A DNA stretch of 64,000 nucleotides from JABABV01 sp965222755 (GTDB lineage Bacteria > Bacillota_I > Bacilli_A > Mycoplasmatales > JABABV01), in contig CBDCUK010000001.1 of NCBI GenBank assembly GCA_965222755.1, forward strand, positions 310,001 to 374,000, written 5' to 3'. Under the pieces are notes generated by a model, which was not told the origin of the DNA, did no database searches, and saw nothing but the letters and a program-made list of their open reading frames with translations. The position numbers and the translations under genes are program-made. Shown in pieces: positions 38,456 to 50,701 of this stretch (its first letter is position 1; the number at the start of each line of letters is the position of its first letter).

Positions 38456-40696
38456 TTAAACTTTATCGGCAGTAAAAGTATATTCTTTATTTGTAAAACT
38501 GTATGATAAATCTCCTGATAATCTATATTGTACTTCGCTTGTTCCTAAAAAATAACTAAGTTGAATTCAAGAATCGGCAGAATTATCACTTGCATAAGTA
38601 TCTGGTTTACCAACATAAGTAATTTTTAAACCATTAACCTTACCCATACCCATACCAAAATAATTTCATGTTAAATATTCTTGCATTGCTTTAGCAACGT
38701 TAGTATTATCTAAAGGATTGAATGTAGTAACTAATTTAAAATTAGTAACACTATAATTATTATCTGCATAATTATATGTAACTGTTTCAGTAAATGACTT
38801 AACTGTTAACCCATTCATTAAAGCAGTTCCACTAACTTCAACTGAAGGTTTATTAGCAACTTTATCACTGATTGATTTTTTATCAAAAGTGAAATCTGTT
38901 AAATAAATATCTGTTGTTGTTGCGCCTTTAATATTATCTTGTAATGATTTTTTAACTGCTGGAGTCATTAAATCTTTAGTTAATTCTTTATCATAAGCTG
39001 GTAATAAAACTAAATTACTAGTAGTGTATTTATCTGAAGTAGCATTATAAGTTACTGTTTCAGTAAATGGTACTGGTGAAGTATCGAAGTCGAATCCTCC
39101 AGCATGTCCTGAAAGAGTTCTGCTAACTATTTTGCTTCCATAATCATTATTTGGAAATGATAAACTTGAAGCTCAAGCAATATCGTAAGTATCAGCAGAT
39201 CCTTGTGCCATTAATGAACTATTGATTGCATTATGTAAATCCGGGTTGATATAAGGAGGGAAGAATCCTCCATTTTTATCTTTACCTAAATCAAATTTAT
39301 TTAATAATGTATTGTTTTTAAGATTACTAAATCCATACTTACCACTATCATAGTTGTAAGCTACTTGAATACTGAAATCAATACCTTTATTAGCGTTTAA
39401 ATTATATTCTCCAGAAACGATTGTTGATGGATGGTTCATAGTTTTTTCATTAATTGTACCTGGATGATGAGGGTGCATTTCATTTGGTGTTGAAAATTTA
39501 ATATTTGTCATTAACTTTGCATTCGTTTTTAACTCTGAATATAAGTCATTAACTAGTGCTGTTTTAATATGATCACTATTTAAAACAGTTGCATAACTAT
39601 CTTGGTGTTTGAAATTACTAATTAGATATGAATTAGTAGCATAGTTAAAAGTTGCTGTTAAAGTAAATGGTGTTGGTGAAGTTGATGAACTAGAACCAGA
39701 ATGACCAGAAATTTCAACTGAAGCTGCTGGTGTGTTTGTTGGAGTGTTTATACCTCATGTAATTATTGGTTTTCCAGATGAGTCTTCGTTAACAGCAAAA
39801 TCATATAAATCCATTGCACCTATATTTTTATTTGCTGCTGTATTAATAGCTCCAAATAATTCTCTATTTTTATAATTTCTAGTGTTATATCATTTATCCA
39901 TTGTATAACTATCATCAAAAGGATTAACAGCAGTATTTGTAGGTGTAAGATGTGGATTGATAAATGTTCCATTTGTAGTTACTACTTGTTGATTAACAAC
40001 ATATGTATTTAAATTAAAGTAATAAGTTATTTGTTCATTAAATTTATATGAAACTTTATTTAAAGTAAAACTACCTTTAACTGTTGCAGAAGATTTACTT
40101 GATACTTTAACGTAATTAACTACAGTAACAGTATGTGTTATTTTTAAAATATCAGTTTTTTTAGCAATCATTTTATTAGCGATGCTATTTAAAACAATTG
40201 AATCAAAATCTTTAGATGCAAAAACTTGTTTAGCATTTGTTGGACTTCATGAAGTACCATTTATAACATTAATATTTGTAAAACTATATTTTTGACTATT
40301 AGCATTAAAACGAATATTAGCAGTTAAATTTATAGTTTTATCTTTAATTATTAATCTTGCAGTTATATCTGCTGTAGAATAAGAAATTGGTGATCCATTA
40401 ATTACAAAAGTATCAGCTTGATTATATACTGCATTTTTAATAGTTATATTTGATATTGATAAATCCTGATTATTTAATTGTTTTTTTACTGCGTTTGTAA
40501 ATGGAATTTGAATGTTATCGTTATTAAAAATTGATGATGCTGGAGTTAAAATTTCTCTAGCTGGAGTTAATGTATTTGCCGGAATCGGATTATCTTGGTG
40601 TGGTGTTATTGATTTACCACAACTTGATATGGTTGCAGCGCTACCAGAGATAGCACCAATTCCCATAATTAATTTAAAAATATTTGACTTCTTCAT
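38456..40696 (-). CDS. Chimeric large lipoprotein
   Basis: 746 residues through TGA-Trp. Residues 1 to about 150 (MKKSNIFKLIMGIGAISGSA, lipobox ISSC, then LTPAREILTPASSIFNNDN) match the start of 35752-38193. From about residue 155 (ASKDFDSIVLNSIANKM) to the end it is a close copy of 40961-42847, sharing blocks such as KTDILKITHTVTVVNYVK, NTAVNPFDDSYTM and SLQDNIKGATT. The junction lies at about 40230-40245. The gene is thus a fusion of two neighbouring lipoprotein types. The module motif 'FNYATNSYLISNFK' recurs about five times. Confidence 0.85.
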
Positions 40697-40893
40697 TGTT
40701 CGTTTGCTCCTTAATTTTATACTATATCTATTTTTTCTTATATTCGATGATTTTAAAGTAGTAATATAAGAAAATAACCTTTTAATAGCAGATTTATTGG
40801 TTTTCTACAATTCGATTATAGCACTTTTATCGGATTATCATTAATAAAATTGATATTTCTTTTAATTAAAGTCTAAAAGTCAATAAACCGCAA

Positions 40894-40939
40894 TAAAAAA
40901 AACAAACTATTTATTCATTTAAATAAATAGTTTGTTTTT
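40894..40939 (-). terminator. Terminator of the 40961 lipoprotein gene
   Basis: AAAAAACAAACTATTTATT and complement; related to the terminator at 38393, so it was duplicated with the gene. Confidence 0.8.
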
Positions 40940-40960
40940 GAAAATGTTTCGAATTATAAA

Positions 40961-42847
40961 TTATGCTTTATCAGGAGTAAAAGTATATTCATGAGTTATG
41001 AAACTGTATGATAACGTTCCTGATAAGTTGTTTTTTACTTTACTATCTCCTAAACAATAACTAACTTCAATTGGAAATTGAACTGAATTATCACTTGTAT
41101 GAATATCTGGTTTACCAACAGAAATAATTTTTAAACCATTAACATTAGGAGTATATTTTACCGTTAAATATAATTGCATCTTTATTAAAATATTAGCATC
41201 ATCTAAAGGATTAAAAGTAGTGACTATTTTAAAATTAGTAACGCTGTATTTTTTAGTCGTATAGTTATACGTAACTGTTTCAGTAAATGAGTAATCTATT
41301 AAACCATTCATTCGAGCAGTTCCCGAAACTTTAACTGATGGTTGATTAGCAACTTTATCACTGATTGATTTTTTATCAAAAGTGAAATCTGTTAAATTAA
41401 TATTTTTTGTTGTTGCGCCTTTAATATTATCTTGTAATGATTTTTTAACTGCAGGAGTCATTAAATCTTTAGTTAATTCTTTATCATAAGCTGGTCATAA
41501 AACTAAATTACTAGTAGTGTATTTATTTGAAGTAGCATTATAAGTTACTGTTTCAGTAAATGGTACTGGTGAAGTATCTTGGTGAAATCCTCCAGCATAT
41601 CCTGAAAGAGTTCTGCTAACTATTTTGCTTCCATAATCATTATTTGGAAATGATAAACTTGAAGTTCAAGCAATATCGTAAGCATTAACAGATTCTGCTT
41701 TCGTTAATGAACTATTGATTACATTATGTAAATCTGGGTTGATATAAGGATTCGTAGGTGCGTCTTTTTTACCTAAATCAAATTTATTTAATAATGTATT
41801 ATTTTTAAGATTGCTAAATCCATACTTACCACTATCATAGTTGTAAGTTATTTCAACACTGAAATCAATACCTTTATTAGAATTTAAATTATATTCTCCA
41901 GAAATGATTGTTGATGGATGATTCATAGTTTTTTCATTAATTGTACCTGATTGATGTGGGTGCATTTCATTTGGTGTTGAAAATTTAATATTTGTCATTA
42001 ACTTTGCATTAGTTTTTAACTCTGAATATAAGTCATTAACTAGTGCTGTTTTAATGTGATCACTATTTAAAACAGTTGCATAACTATCTTGGTGTTTAAA
42101 ATTACTAATTTTATATGAATTAGTAGCATAGTTAAAAGTTGCTGTTAAAGTAAATGGTGTTGGTGAAGTTGACAAACCAAAACCAGAATGACCAGAAATT
42201 TCAACTGAAGCTGCTGGTGTTTTTGTTGGAGTGTTTATACCTCATGTAATTATTGGTTTTCCAGATGAATCTTTGTTAACAGCAAAATCATATAAATTCG
42301 TTGCATTTGTTCCTCTATTAATAGCTCCAAATAATTCTCTATTTTTATACTTTCTAGTGTTATATCATTTTTTCATTGTATAACTATCATCAAAAGGATT
42401 AACAGCAGTATTTGTAGGTGTAAGATGTGGATTGATAAATGTTCCATTTGTAGTTACTACTTGTTGATTAACAACATATGTATTTAAATCAAAGTAATAA
42501 GTGATTTGTTCATTAAATGTATATGAAACTTTATTTAAAGTAAAACTACCTTTAACTGTTGCAGAAGATTTACTTGATACTTTAACGTAATTAACTGCAG
42601 TAACAGTATGTGTTATTTTTAAAATATCAGTTTTTTTAGCAACCATTTTATTAGCGATGCTATTTAAAACAATTGAATCAAAATCTTTAGATGCAAAAAT
42701 CGAAGTTGCCACAGTCATTGTTGATGGTATTACATTATCATGATGTGATCCTGCTTTGTTACCACAACTTGTAATTGTTGTACTAATTCCAGAAACGGCA
42801 GCGATTGCTCCGAACCCGATAAAAATTATTCTTTTACTTTTTATCAT
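40961..42847 (-). CDS. Large lipoprotein, parent-like copy of 38456-40696
   Basis: 628 residues. I start at ATG 42847 (MIKSKRIIFIGFGAIAA) because AAAGGAG precedes it, not at the earlier in-frame ATG at 42922. The signal peptide ends TTITSC (Cys about 27). The body from ASKDFDSIVLNSIANKM onward is nearly collinear with the 38456-40696 product, with small in-frame length differences (for example near 41755 and 39255). Beta-rich modules ending VTYNYTTKKYSVTNFK are repeated. Confidence 0.85.
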
Positions 42848-43104
42848 ATTTGTAGTTTCTCCTTTGTGTATTATTTTATAAATTTCACATTTAAAATATA
42901 TAGTGGTTAATAAAATATTCAAGGAATAAGGTTGAATTATTAATGATTTAAATTACATTTTATGAAATTATATTAATAAATTATAACATTTAATTTTAAA
43001 TATTTAACACTCAACAAAGAAAAGAAAATTTGATTAATTGTTATAATTTATATTTAGTTATTGTTAAAGGAAATATTCTAAATAATTTAAAATATATTAA
43101 AAAT

Positions 43105-43136
43105 AAAAAATCTAATAATTAATATTAGATTTTTTA
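43105..43136 (-). terminator. Terminator of the 43149 gene
   Basis: AAAAAATCTAATA and complement. Confidence 0.75.
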
Positions 43137-43148
43137 TTTATATAATTA

Positions 43149-43589
43149 TTATTCTGAAAATATATATAATTGGTCATTAATATTAAAAGAAGCATAATAT
43201 CTAAGTCCTCAAATATGATTCGTATGATTTGCTTGACCTTTAATTATAGAAGTTACTATTTCAATATTTTTACCATTAACATTAATCTTTTTATCAACAA
43301 TACGAGTTGCTTCTAGTTTTGGAAATGTTCATAGATTGTCAGTTTGATCTTTGAAAAATCAATCTTTTAATGGTAAGAAGTAGTTTGATTTTTTAAATGC
43401 ATCTTGTGCAGATATTTTATTAGGTTTTGATGGTTTTGATGGAATTAATACTGTTAATGGTGAAGCATTAACTTTTTTATCATTATTATGAGGCCCTAAC
43501 GTATTAGACGAACAACTTACTAATGCTAGAGAACCAATTGATAAACCAGATAAACTTAAAAATAATTTAAACATATTTTGCTTTTTCAT
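43149..43589 (-). CDS. Short lipoprotein
   Basis: 146 residues, MKKQNMFKLFLSLSGLSIGS, lipobox ALVSC (Cys about 26), then a Pro/Ser/Lys linker and one small Trp-rich domain. The signal peptide matches those at 46403 and 47834 but the body lacks the repeated modules; it could be a shortened family member. Confidence 0.75.
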
Positions 43590-43642
43590 AATTTTTCTCC
43601 TTAGTGTTATTTTGTTGTTTTACCGTAATTTAATGTATATAT

Positions 43643-43671
43643 ATTATACCATTTTGTATGACAAAAGTCAA
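43643..43671 (-). promoter_or_regulatory. Lipoprotein promoter with shared spacer
   Basis: The minus strand has TTGACT, a 17-base spacer and TATAAT with TGG before it. The 23-base block TTTGTCATACAAAATGG plus TATAAT is identical to that at 47960-47982. Confidence 0.7.
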
Positions 43672-44123
43672 TAGTAATATGCAAGATATTTATATTTTGT
43701 ATTACGTTTTTATTAGTATTTTAAAAATAAATAAACCCTATTACTGCCGGTTATTTTATGACTAAAAATTAATAATTGTGCATATCTACAGTAAGAAAAC
43801 ATCCTAATTATTATTAGGATGTTTTTAAAGCTAATAGTTGTAATAAATTATTATTGTTTATTACTTTTAAAATTATTGTTTGTACTTAATAACACAGAGT
43901 TCCTTAAATATAAACTTTATGATTTGGTACATTACACCATGTTTCATAATCGATTATGAATTATTTTTATTACTAAATTAACTTAATTTTGATTATATAG
44001 TGATAATTGATATTGGTAGTGAGTTACATATTATTAGTATATTTCTTTAAGTAGCTATTTAGTTAATTGTTTCTTAATTAGTTTTTGTTAAATCGTATAT
44101 GATTTAGTTATTTAACAAATCTA
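43672..44123. other. Intergenic stretch with one terminator
   Basis: No gene recognised. A hairpin at 43797-43826 (AAAACATCCTAA and complement) may end a minus-strand transcript from 44201. Confidence 0.5.
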
Positions 44124-44201
44124 TTAAAATAAATCATTTACAAATGAAAACATACCACCTATAACATCTAATATCAGTCTAAATATATGGCGTTTTTGCA
44201 T
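44124..44201 (-). CDS. Possible 25-residue peptide
   Basis: ATG at 44201, 12 bases after AGGAG, opens MQKRHIFRLILDVIGGMFSF and stops at 44124. The peptide is basic and hydrophobic. The spacing is long for a ribosome binding site, and so short a frame may be chance. Confidence 0.3.
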   Translation of the reverse strand: MQKRHIFRLILDVIGGMFSFVNDLF

Positions 44202-44441
44202 ATGAACTCTCAACTCCTTAATTTATTGATATTTTCTAATGGAAAAACATTATATTGACTTATATTTTATCATTTAATTATTATAATTTTATAAATCATT
44301 AATATAAAATTCATTAATTATTGCCATTAATGATTAAAAATTCATAAAATACTATTATAACAAGATAATATATGATATTATTTTAATAAATTAAATCAAA
44401 AAATAATAATAATTTATTAAAATATCAAATGAGGAAATATT

Positions 44442-44804
44442 ATGTTTAGAAAAACGTTGAGAATGTTTGAAATCGCAGTTAAAATTAATCCTGATAACCC
44501 ATTAACTTGTTATAAGTGATCTATGTCTCTTTATGATCTAGGAAAAACTAAAAGATCAATCAAAATGTTATTAAGAGTAATGAGACTACAACCTAACTTT
44601 CTGAAAAGTTATATAGCATTAAAAATCATTCTTAACAAATATATGCCTGAGCAAAAAATGATTATTAAACAAATCAATAAATGTTGAGAGTTGATTGAAT
44701 CTTATGATAGATCGCCTCAGATTCCAATTGAAAGTCAAAAATTAATAAAAATGGTTAATAAATTGAAAATTCGAAAAATATTAAAAGAGAATAGTTATAA
44801 ATAA
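44442..44804 (+). CDS. TPR-like protein
   Basis: 120 residues, start after GAGGAAA. It has two TPR-like helical pairs: MFEIAVKINPDNPLTCYKW and SMSLYDLGKTKRSIKMLLRV, then MRLQPNFLKSYIALKIIL. The C-terminal half is basic and helical. The repeats resemble the TPR part of the FRG-domain protein at 52615-54363. It probably binds another protein; the partner is unknown. Confidence 0.7.
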
Positions 44805-44815
44805 AATAATTAAAT

Positions 44816-44850
44816 AAAAAAACCTACTATGTTAACTAGTAGGTTTTTTT
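44816..44850. terminator. Bidirectional terminator
   Basis: AAAAAAACCTACTA and complement between convergent genes. Confidence 0.8.
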
Positions 44851-44870
44851 ATTTAATTATTTATATACGC

Positions 44871-46403
44871 TTATACTAATTGAATATGTGAATAAGAATA
44901 TTTGTTAGTGTTGTAATCATAAGATAAGTCAAATCTAAATGTTTTTGGAGTTTCATTAATAACTAAAGTTCCAAATAATTCTTCTGTTCCTATGTTTTTG
45001 TTTCAATGAATTTTTGAAATACTAGAAAAACTAATATGAGAAATTTCGTTAATGTTTGATTTAGAAAAATCAGAAATACATAATTTAACTTGATTTATTT
45101 GGTTTTTATTACTAAATATTTTTGTTGTTGGCGTTAGATTAATTGGTGAAGAATCAGAAATTACAATGTTTGTAAAACTATAGTTTTCTGTTAAGTAATT
45201 AAAGTGAGCTTTGGCCAATAGAATTTCTTGCATTCCATTAGTAGTTAAAGTAGCAAATAATTTTGCGTTAGCTATATTTAATAGTACGTTTTTACCAACA
45301 AATGATGACGTATCAGCTGTTCTTACTTCATAGAAATCTGATAAAGATCAATTTTTTCCAATTGGTAAAATGTTTTTTACGTTATTAGTAAACAACATAT
45401 TAAATTTATTACCAGTAAAGATTTTTGTTGATGGAGTCATTCCTCCTGATTTGATAATTGAAACATTAGTAAAACTATATTTTTGAGAAGTGAAATCAAA
45501 GTTTGCTTTTGCAGTAACATTTATATTTTGACTACCGTTATTATCATTTGCAATAATTAAAGTTGCTGATATATCAGATGTTAAAGTTTCTTCTGTTTGA
45601 TTACTTACAAAATTTTTCATTGCAATATTTGATAACATAGAAAAAGTAATGTTTTGTGATAAAACTGTTTTTATATTATTAAAGAATGATGTTTTTAAAT
45701 CCTCAATTGACATATCACTAGCTGCGTAAGTTCCCTTAGTTCCTACTCCGGGAGTAAAAGTAATCGTGTCTTGAATATAAGTTTTTGTTCCATAAACATT
45801 AAAAAATGAAGTTTTAACATCAGCAGTAATGCTTGTTAAGTCATTATTTACACCCATATGTGTTTTAATGTTTTGGATTGAAATTGTTGCGTCTTTTGAA
45901 ATAGTAATATTCTTAATTCCAGTTAATGATTTTATTGTTTTAGTAAGCATAATTCCTAAAGATGGATTATCATTACTAAATATTGAATCATTTGTAGTCC
46001 CATTAAAATCATATTGAGCATACGGAATTGTTGTTGTGATTTTTTTAGTATCGTTATGAGTAACTCGAACTGTTAGATTGTAATAAACGTTACTTTCTTG
46101 AACGATCATTGATACATCTTCAGTAATGATATTGTTCGTATTTGAAACTCATGCTGTAGTAGGATTACCAACTAAAGTATATGTTTGATCTTTAAAAAAG
46201 GTATTTGATAAATATGATTGTAAAGCTGGTAATAAATTTACTTGATCAAAAGGTTTGAAAGCACCAGTTTTAGGAATTGTTGGTGAAGCAATAGTTTTAT
46301 TATGTTGCCCACCTGGAGTATGACCACAACTAACAACAGCTATTGAACCTCCAGAAATTGCCGATATTCCCATAACTAATTTAAAAATGTTTTGTTTTTT
46401 CAT
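44871..46403 (-). CDS. Large modular lipoprotein
   Basis: 510 residues through TGA-Trp. MKKQNIFKLVMGISAISGGS, lipobox AVVSC (Cys about 26). Modules with the beta motif recur (FDFTSQKYSFTNVSI, FNYLTENYSFTNIVI). The segment LPIGKNWSLSDFYEVRTADTS also appears, slightly changed, in the next gene (46512-47834), so the two share a recent module exchange. Surface protein of unknown ligand. Confidence 0.85.
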
Positions 46404-46511
46404 AATTTTTCTCCTTGATTTTTTAATTAATTTTTTTATTATTATTAAAATAAATTATATCATAAAAACATAAATACCATAAATATCATTTAATGTCCTT
46501 AGCTTTATAAA

Positions 46512-47834
46512 TTAAACATTAGTAAATGTTCAAGAACAAGAACCTTCTTTTGATGCTACCTTTATTTGAAAATTAAATGCTATCTTATGAGTTGTCTTGC
46601 TATTATCAAAAAAAATATCTCAAGTACTATGAGCGCCATCAGCTAATTTAAGATACACATTTTTAGGTAATGATGTTTTATTAGCGTGAGCTAAGTATTG
46701 TTTAGTAGCTTCGGTTAAAGTTGCTGTTATTCCTGAATTCTCATTATATTGATCATGAGTTTTAGTAAAAGTTGCTTTAGTGATTCCTGGGGCACCAACT
46801 TTTGTTAAATCATATGATTTATTAACACCCGCAATTCTGTAAGCGATTCTTGATTTATGATCAGTTACAGATGTTGTTGTTAAATATGAGGGGAAAGAAA
46901 TTGCCAATTGATTAGTAGTTGTTAATTTTGTAGTAATTAGACTTTTATTAGTTGTTATCTTTTTAGCAATAGCTTTTGAAGTTGCTGAAGTTTGATGATC
47001 AACACTATGATCTCAACCAGCAATATTATTAAATCCATAAGTATTAAAACTTAAACTAGGATCATGATAGGGATTAGTTTTTGTACGGTTAACAAAAGCT
47101 TTGGTAGTGTTGGCGATATTGATATCATTCATTGCTTTGAAACGCCCTAAACGCGGTGCGTTAATTAAGCTATTAATATCATTTGTCTTTCAGATTTTTT
47201 GCTTATTCTGAATTAATTGAATTGTGAATGGCATATTTTGAAAATTAGTATCACTATAACTATCAATACTATATGATATCGTACCAGTTGCTAAGTTATC
47301 TGTTGATACTGATGTAATTGTAATTTTGGGATTTTCAATTGCTTTTAATGGTTTTAATTGATTAGTTAAATCAGTAATTAATGGCGTTCATTGTGATGGT
47401 GTTAATGGTGTTGATTTTTTTAGTGAAATATTACTAAAGCTATACTTTTTTGTTAAGTAACTAAAGTGAGCTTGAGCTGAGATGTGTGTTTTAGAATTAT
47501 CAATACTTAAAGTTCCAAAAACATTAGCGTTAGCAGTAGTTAATGGTGCATTTTTACCAATTAAAGAACTAGTATCAGCTCTTCTAATTGCATACACGTA
47601 TGACAAACTTCAAGGTTTTCCAATTGGTAAAATATCTTTTAATTGGTTAGAAAATGGCGCTTCTAAATTTTCAGTACTAAATATGTTGATTTTTTTAGCT
47701 GGATTTAAAGGAATGTATACTATTGGTTGATATTTTGGTTTTGATGTTGAATGCCCACAACTAACGATTGTTCCTGCAATTGTTGATACAGACATAAGTG
47801 CAATAACTGATTTAAAAATGTTTTGTTTTTTCAT
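46512..47834 (-). CDS. Modular lipoprotein
   Basis: 440 residues, MKKQNIFKSVIALMSVSTIA, lipobox TIVSC (Cys about 26). The first module (LPIGKPWSLSYVYAIRRADT) matches 44871-46403. The C-terminal 300 residues match the second module type of 35752-38193 and 49491-50429 (WKTNDINSLIN, TEATKQYLA, a final Trp strand). It therefore combines two module types seen in neighbours. Confidence 0.85.
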
Positions 47835-47959
47835 AATGGTACTCCTTGATTTTTTATTAAATTTTATATTTTTACAAATATACTAATAAAATATACAGGG
47901 ATAAGAATCTTATTTTTAGACTAAATAATTGGTTGCTAAAAATAAATGTCAGTACTAAT

Positions 47960-47988
47960 ATTATACCATTTTGTATGACAAAAATCAA
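47960..47988 (-). promoter_or_regulatory. Lipoprotein promoter with shared spacer
   Basis: The minus strand has TTGATT, 17 bases and TATAAT; spacer identical to that at 43643-43671. Confidence 0.7.
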
Positions 47989-48029
47989 GGGATATTTAAT
48001 CCTTAGTATTTTATTAATTAGTTAAAAAA

Positions 48030-48060
48030 ACATGAAGCATTAATGGTTAATGCTTCATGT
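48030..48060 (-). terminator. Terminator of the J-domain gene
   Basis: ACATGAAGCATTA and complement with a T run on the minus strand. Confidence 0.75.
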
Positions 48061-48114
48061 CTAATGAAATTATTATAAAAGTCTAAGTTTGTTAATGATT
48101 CTCATTTTTACTTA

Positions 48115-48801
48115 TTAATGTTTCATACTTAATTCAGTTTTTAAAAAAGTATAAGCTTCGTTAATGGCTTTCATTTTCTCTTCTGCTATAACTTGATTAT
48201 CACGGTTAAGATCAGGATGGTATTTTTTAGCTAATCGACGATAGGCAGTTTTGATAACTTCTATATCAGAGCGATAAGGAACTCCTAAAACTTTGGCGAA
48301 TTTACGACTTTGATTTTCAAAAGTTTTTAAAGTACTTCTAAAATAAGTTTCATCATTATGATCCTGATTGATAAATTTTATTTTATTGCAATATTCTTCA
48401 AAATAACTAGCAATTCTATTAATAAAGTTTTTTGTTTCTTCGACATAATCTCATCAATATTTAACAACGATAATATCGTTGTTAAACGTTATTAAAATTC
48501 GAGCAAAGACTTGTAATTTATTTGGTGCTTTCATAATTTCAGAACGAATTATAAAATTGGCAATTGTTATTTTATGAAAATGAGGAATGCTTTGCTTCCC
48601 ATAACGAGATATAACTTTTTCAAATAATTCATTATCAATTTTAACTGGGTCATTATAACGACGTCCAATTTTATAATTTCTTTTTGTATTGATAACTGTT
48701 TTTTTAGTAGTGTGTAGAATTTTTCTAATAATTTGAATTATTCCACCAATTCCACCTAATAAAAAAATAATGATAATTATAATAATGTGTGTCAATTGCA
48801 T
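48115..48801 (-). CDS. Membrane-anchored J-domain protein
   Basis: 228 residues. Residues 4-25 form a transmembrane anchor (HIIIIIIIFLLGGIGGIIQI). A middle domain of about 130 residues follows (YGKQSIPHFHKITIANF, LITFNNDIIVVKYWWDYV). The C-terminal 65 residues are a J domain: VLGVPYRSDIEVIKTAYRRL, AKKYHPDLNRD with the HPD triad, and EKMKAINEAYTFLK. J domains recruit and stimulate DnaK (Hsp70). It may bring DnaK to the membrane, for example for secretion or lipoprotein export; that role is inferred. Not the classical DnaJ, since the Gly/Phe and zinc regions are absent. Confidence 0.85.
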
Positions 48802-48904
48802 AACCTCTAATTCTTTATAATAAAATTTAAATAATTGTTTTAATTATATCATAATTATCTAAGCAATTATTTTACTAGTATAAAAATAAATTAATTACTC
48901 AATA

Positions 48905-48939
48905 AAAAAAACTTATTAAATTAATTTAATAAGTTTTTT
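48905..48939 (-). terminator. Terminator
   Basis: AAAAAACTTATTAAA and complement, about 115 bases past the gene ending at 49054. Confidence 0.7.
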
Positions 48940-49053
48940 AGGGTTCTTATTATTAAATACTTACATTTTAAATTTTGTATGTGTTCAATAATGTTAAAAT
49001 TACAGAAGTATTATTAATAAGAATAAATTTAATCATAAATTATTTATGACTTT

Positions 49054-49383
49054 TTATAAAACTACATTTCCGGAAGGTGTTATTTTTTTAAAATCAAACT
49101 TTGCAAATGCACCATAATGCTCTGATATAGTTCCAGACATTTTTCCTAATATAGAGGTTGTAGAAATAGAATATACAACTGTGTGTCCAGAAGTAGATGT
49201 CAATTTAAATTTATGCGATTCATCTAATCCAGGAAATAAAGAATTAACTTCTTTAATTTTTAAAGCAAAATCTTTTTTAAAAGTTGATCATTTTGTTTGA
49301 TAAGCAATCCCTGATCCTGCAGTTGCTAGAGCAGCGATTCCAATAGTAGTAGCAATAGCTATTTTTAATGTTTTTTTATGCAT
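49054..49383 (-). CDS. Small secreted or anchored protein
   Basis: 109 residues, MHKKTLKIAIATTIGIAALA then TAGSGIAYQ. The hydrophobic N-terminus lacks a Cys, so it is either a cleaved signal peptide or an anchor. The rest is a small domain (VNSLFPGLDESHKFKLTSTS). Family unknown. Confidence 0.65.
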
Positions 49384-49437
49384 GTTTTTTTACTCTTTTC
49401 TTTCAAATTTTACGTTCGTATAATATTATAACAAATA

Positions 49438-49474
49438 AAAAAATCCATTACTATGATTATTAGTAATGGATTTT
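49438..49474 (-). terminator. Terminator of the 49491 lipoprotein gene
   Basis: AAAAAATCCATTACTA and complement. Confidence 0.8.
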
Positions 49475-49490
49475 CTAATTAAATTAATTA

Positions 49491-50429
49491 TTATTTAATA
49501 TTTGTTGTATTTCATTTGTATGAATTAATATCAAAAGTGATTGTTGCCACTTTTTTTCCTGATGTCATTACATCTCAAGATTGTTTAAGATTAAATTTAT
49601 CAGGTGTTGATTGTAGAGTAGATGTAGATGCTACAACATGAGTATCTTTTGGTAATTTTTTATCAGTAAGTGTTGCAACATATTGTTTTGTTGCTTCTGT
49701 TATAGTTGAAACAACATTTGAAACAGATACTTTGTTTTTGGCATTGTATGTTGATGTAGCTTTTGATAAATCATATGATTTAGATGCAGTAAAATTATAA
49801 GCAATATTCATATCTGTAGTAGTAACTGCTTCAGTTTGTGAAAATGATGGGTATGTTACAGTTAAGATATTATTTTTAATGTTTGTATTAAAAATTTTTA
49901 AATTACTTCCTTTTGCATAATCAGAACCTTCTTTTAAACCTTTAACATTATTATGAGCATTGTTTTGGAAAGCATTAGCTGCGTTATCTATTTTATCAAC
50001 ATTAAGTAATGCATTAAGAGTGTTATGAATATTACCATCATTAAGAGCTTCTCATGCTCCAATTGTGTTACCATTGATTAATCCCATAATGTCTGTAGTA
50101 CTTCAAGTTTTCTTTTTACTGTCTTCTGTAATTTTAACAGAAAAAGGTAATTTTGAAGTATTAACTTTATTTACATTAATAGCAGTTTTTAAACTGTATG
50201 CAATTGTACCTGATGCTATTCCGTCTTTATTAACTGTAACATTGCTAAATGTTGGGCTATCAATTGCTTTTAAAGGCGCTAATATAGTTTTTAAACCTTG
50301 TATTTGAGCAGTAGTAGCTGGAGTGTCTTTGTTACTTCCTGTGTTAGTTCCACAACTCATTACTGTTGCAGAAGTTCCTGCTAATGCTGAAGCACCAACA
50401 AGGAATTTTAATAAATTTGTTTTTTTCAT
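49491..50429 (-). CDS. Lipoprotein with one repeat module
   Basis: 312 residues, MKKTNLLKFLVGASALAGTS, lipobox TVMSC (Cys about 26). The mature part is a single long module like those in 35752-38193 and 46512-47834, with LAPLKAIDSPTFSNVTV, WSTTDIMGLIN, STITEATKQYVATL and a final strand VATITFDINSYKWNTTNIK. It may be the simplest form of this module. Promoter: TATAAT with TGG at 50552-50557. Confidence 0.85.
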
Positions 50430-50609
50430 GATTTGATTTTCTCCTCGAAGTTTTTTCGTTTAATTAGTTTAATTTTGTTTATTTTAATTAGGTAATCAAA
50501 TTATATTTATTGTTCATTTGCTAATGATCCCAGTTTATATAATTCTTTTAAATTATACCATAAATTCATTTTTAAGACTAAAAAATATCTAATTAGTATT
50601 TAAATTTAT

Positions 50610-50648
50610 TAAAAATGAACTATTTAGTTAAAAAATAGTTCATTTTTA
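50610..50648 (-). terminator. Intrinsic terminator
   Basis: AAAAATGAACTATTT and complement, just past the pseudogene ending at 50702. Confidence 0.7.
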
Positions 50649-50701
50649 AAAAGAAATCAAAATTAAAAAAACTCTTTATTAGTAACTAATCATCTATTTT
50701 T

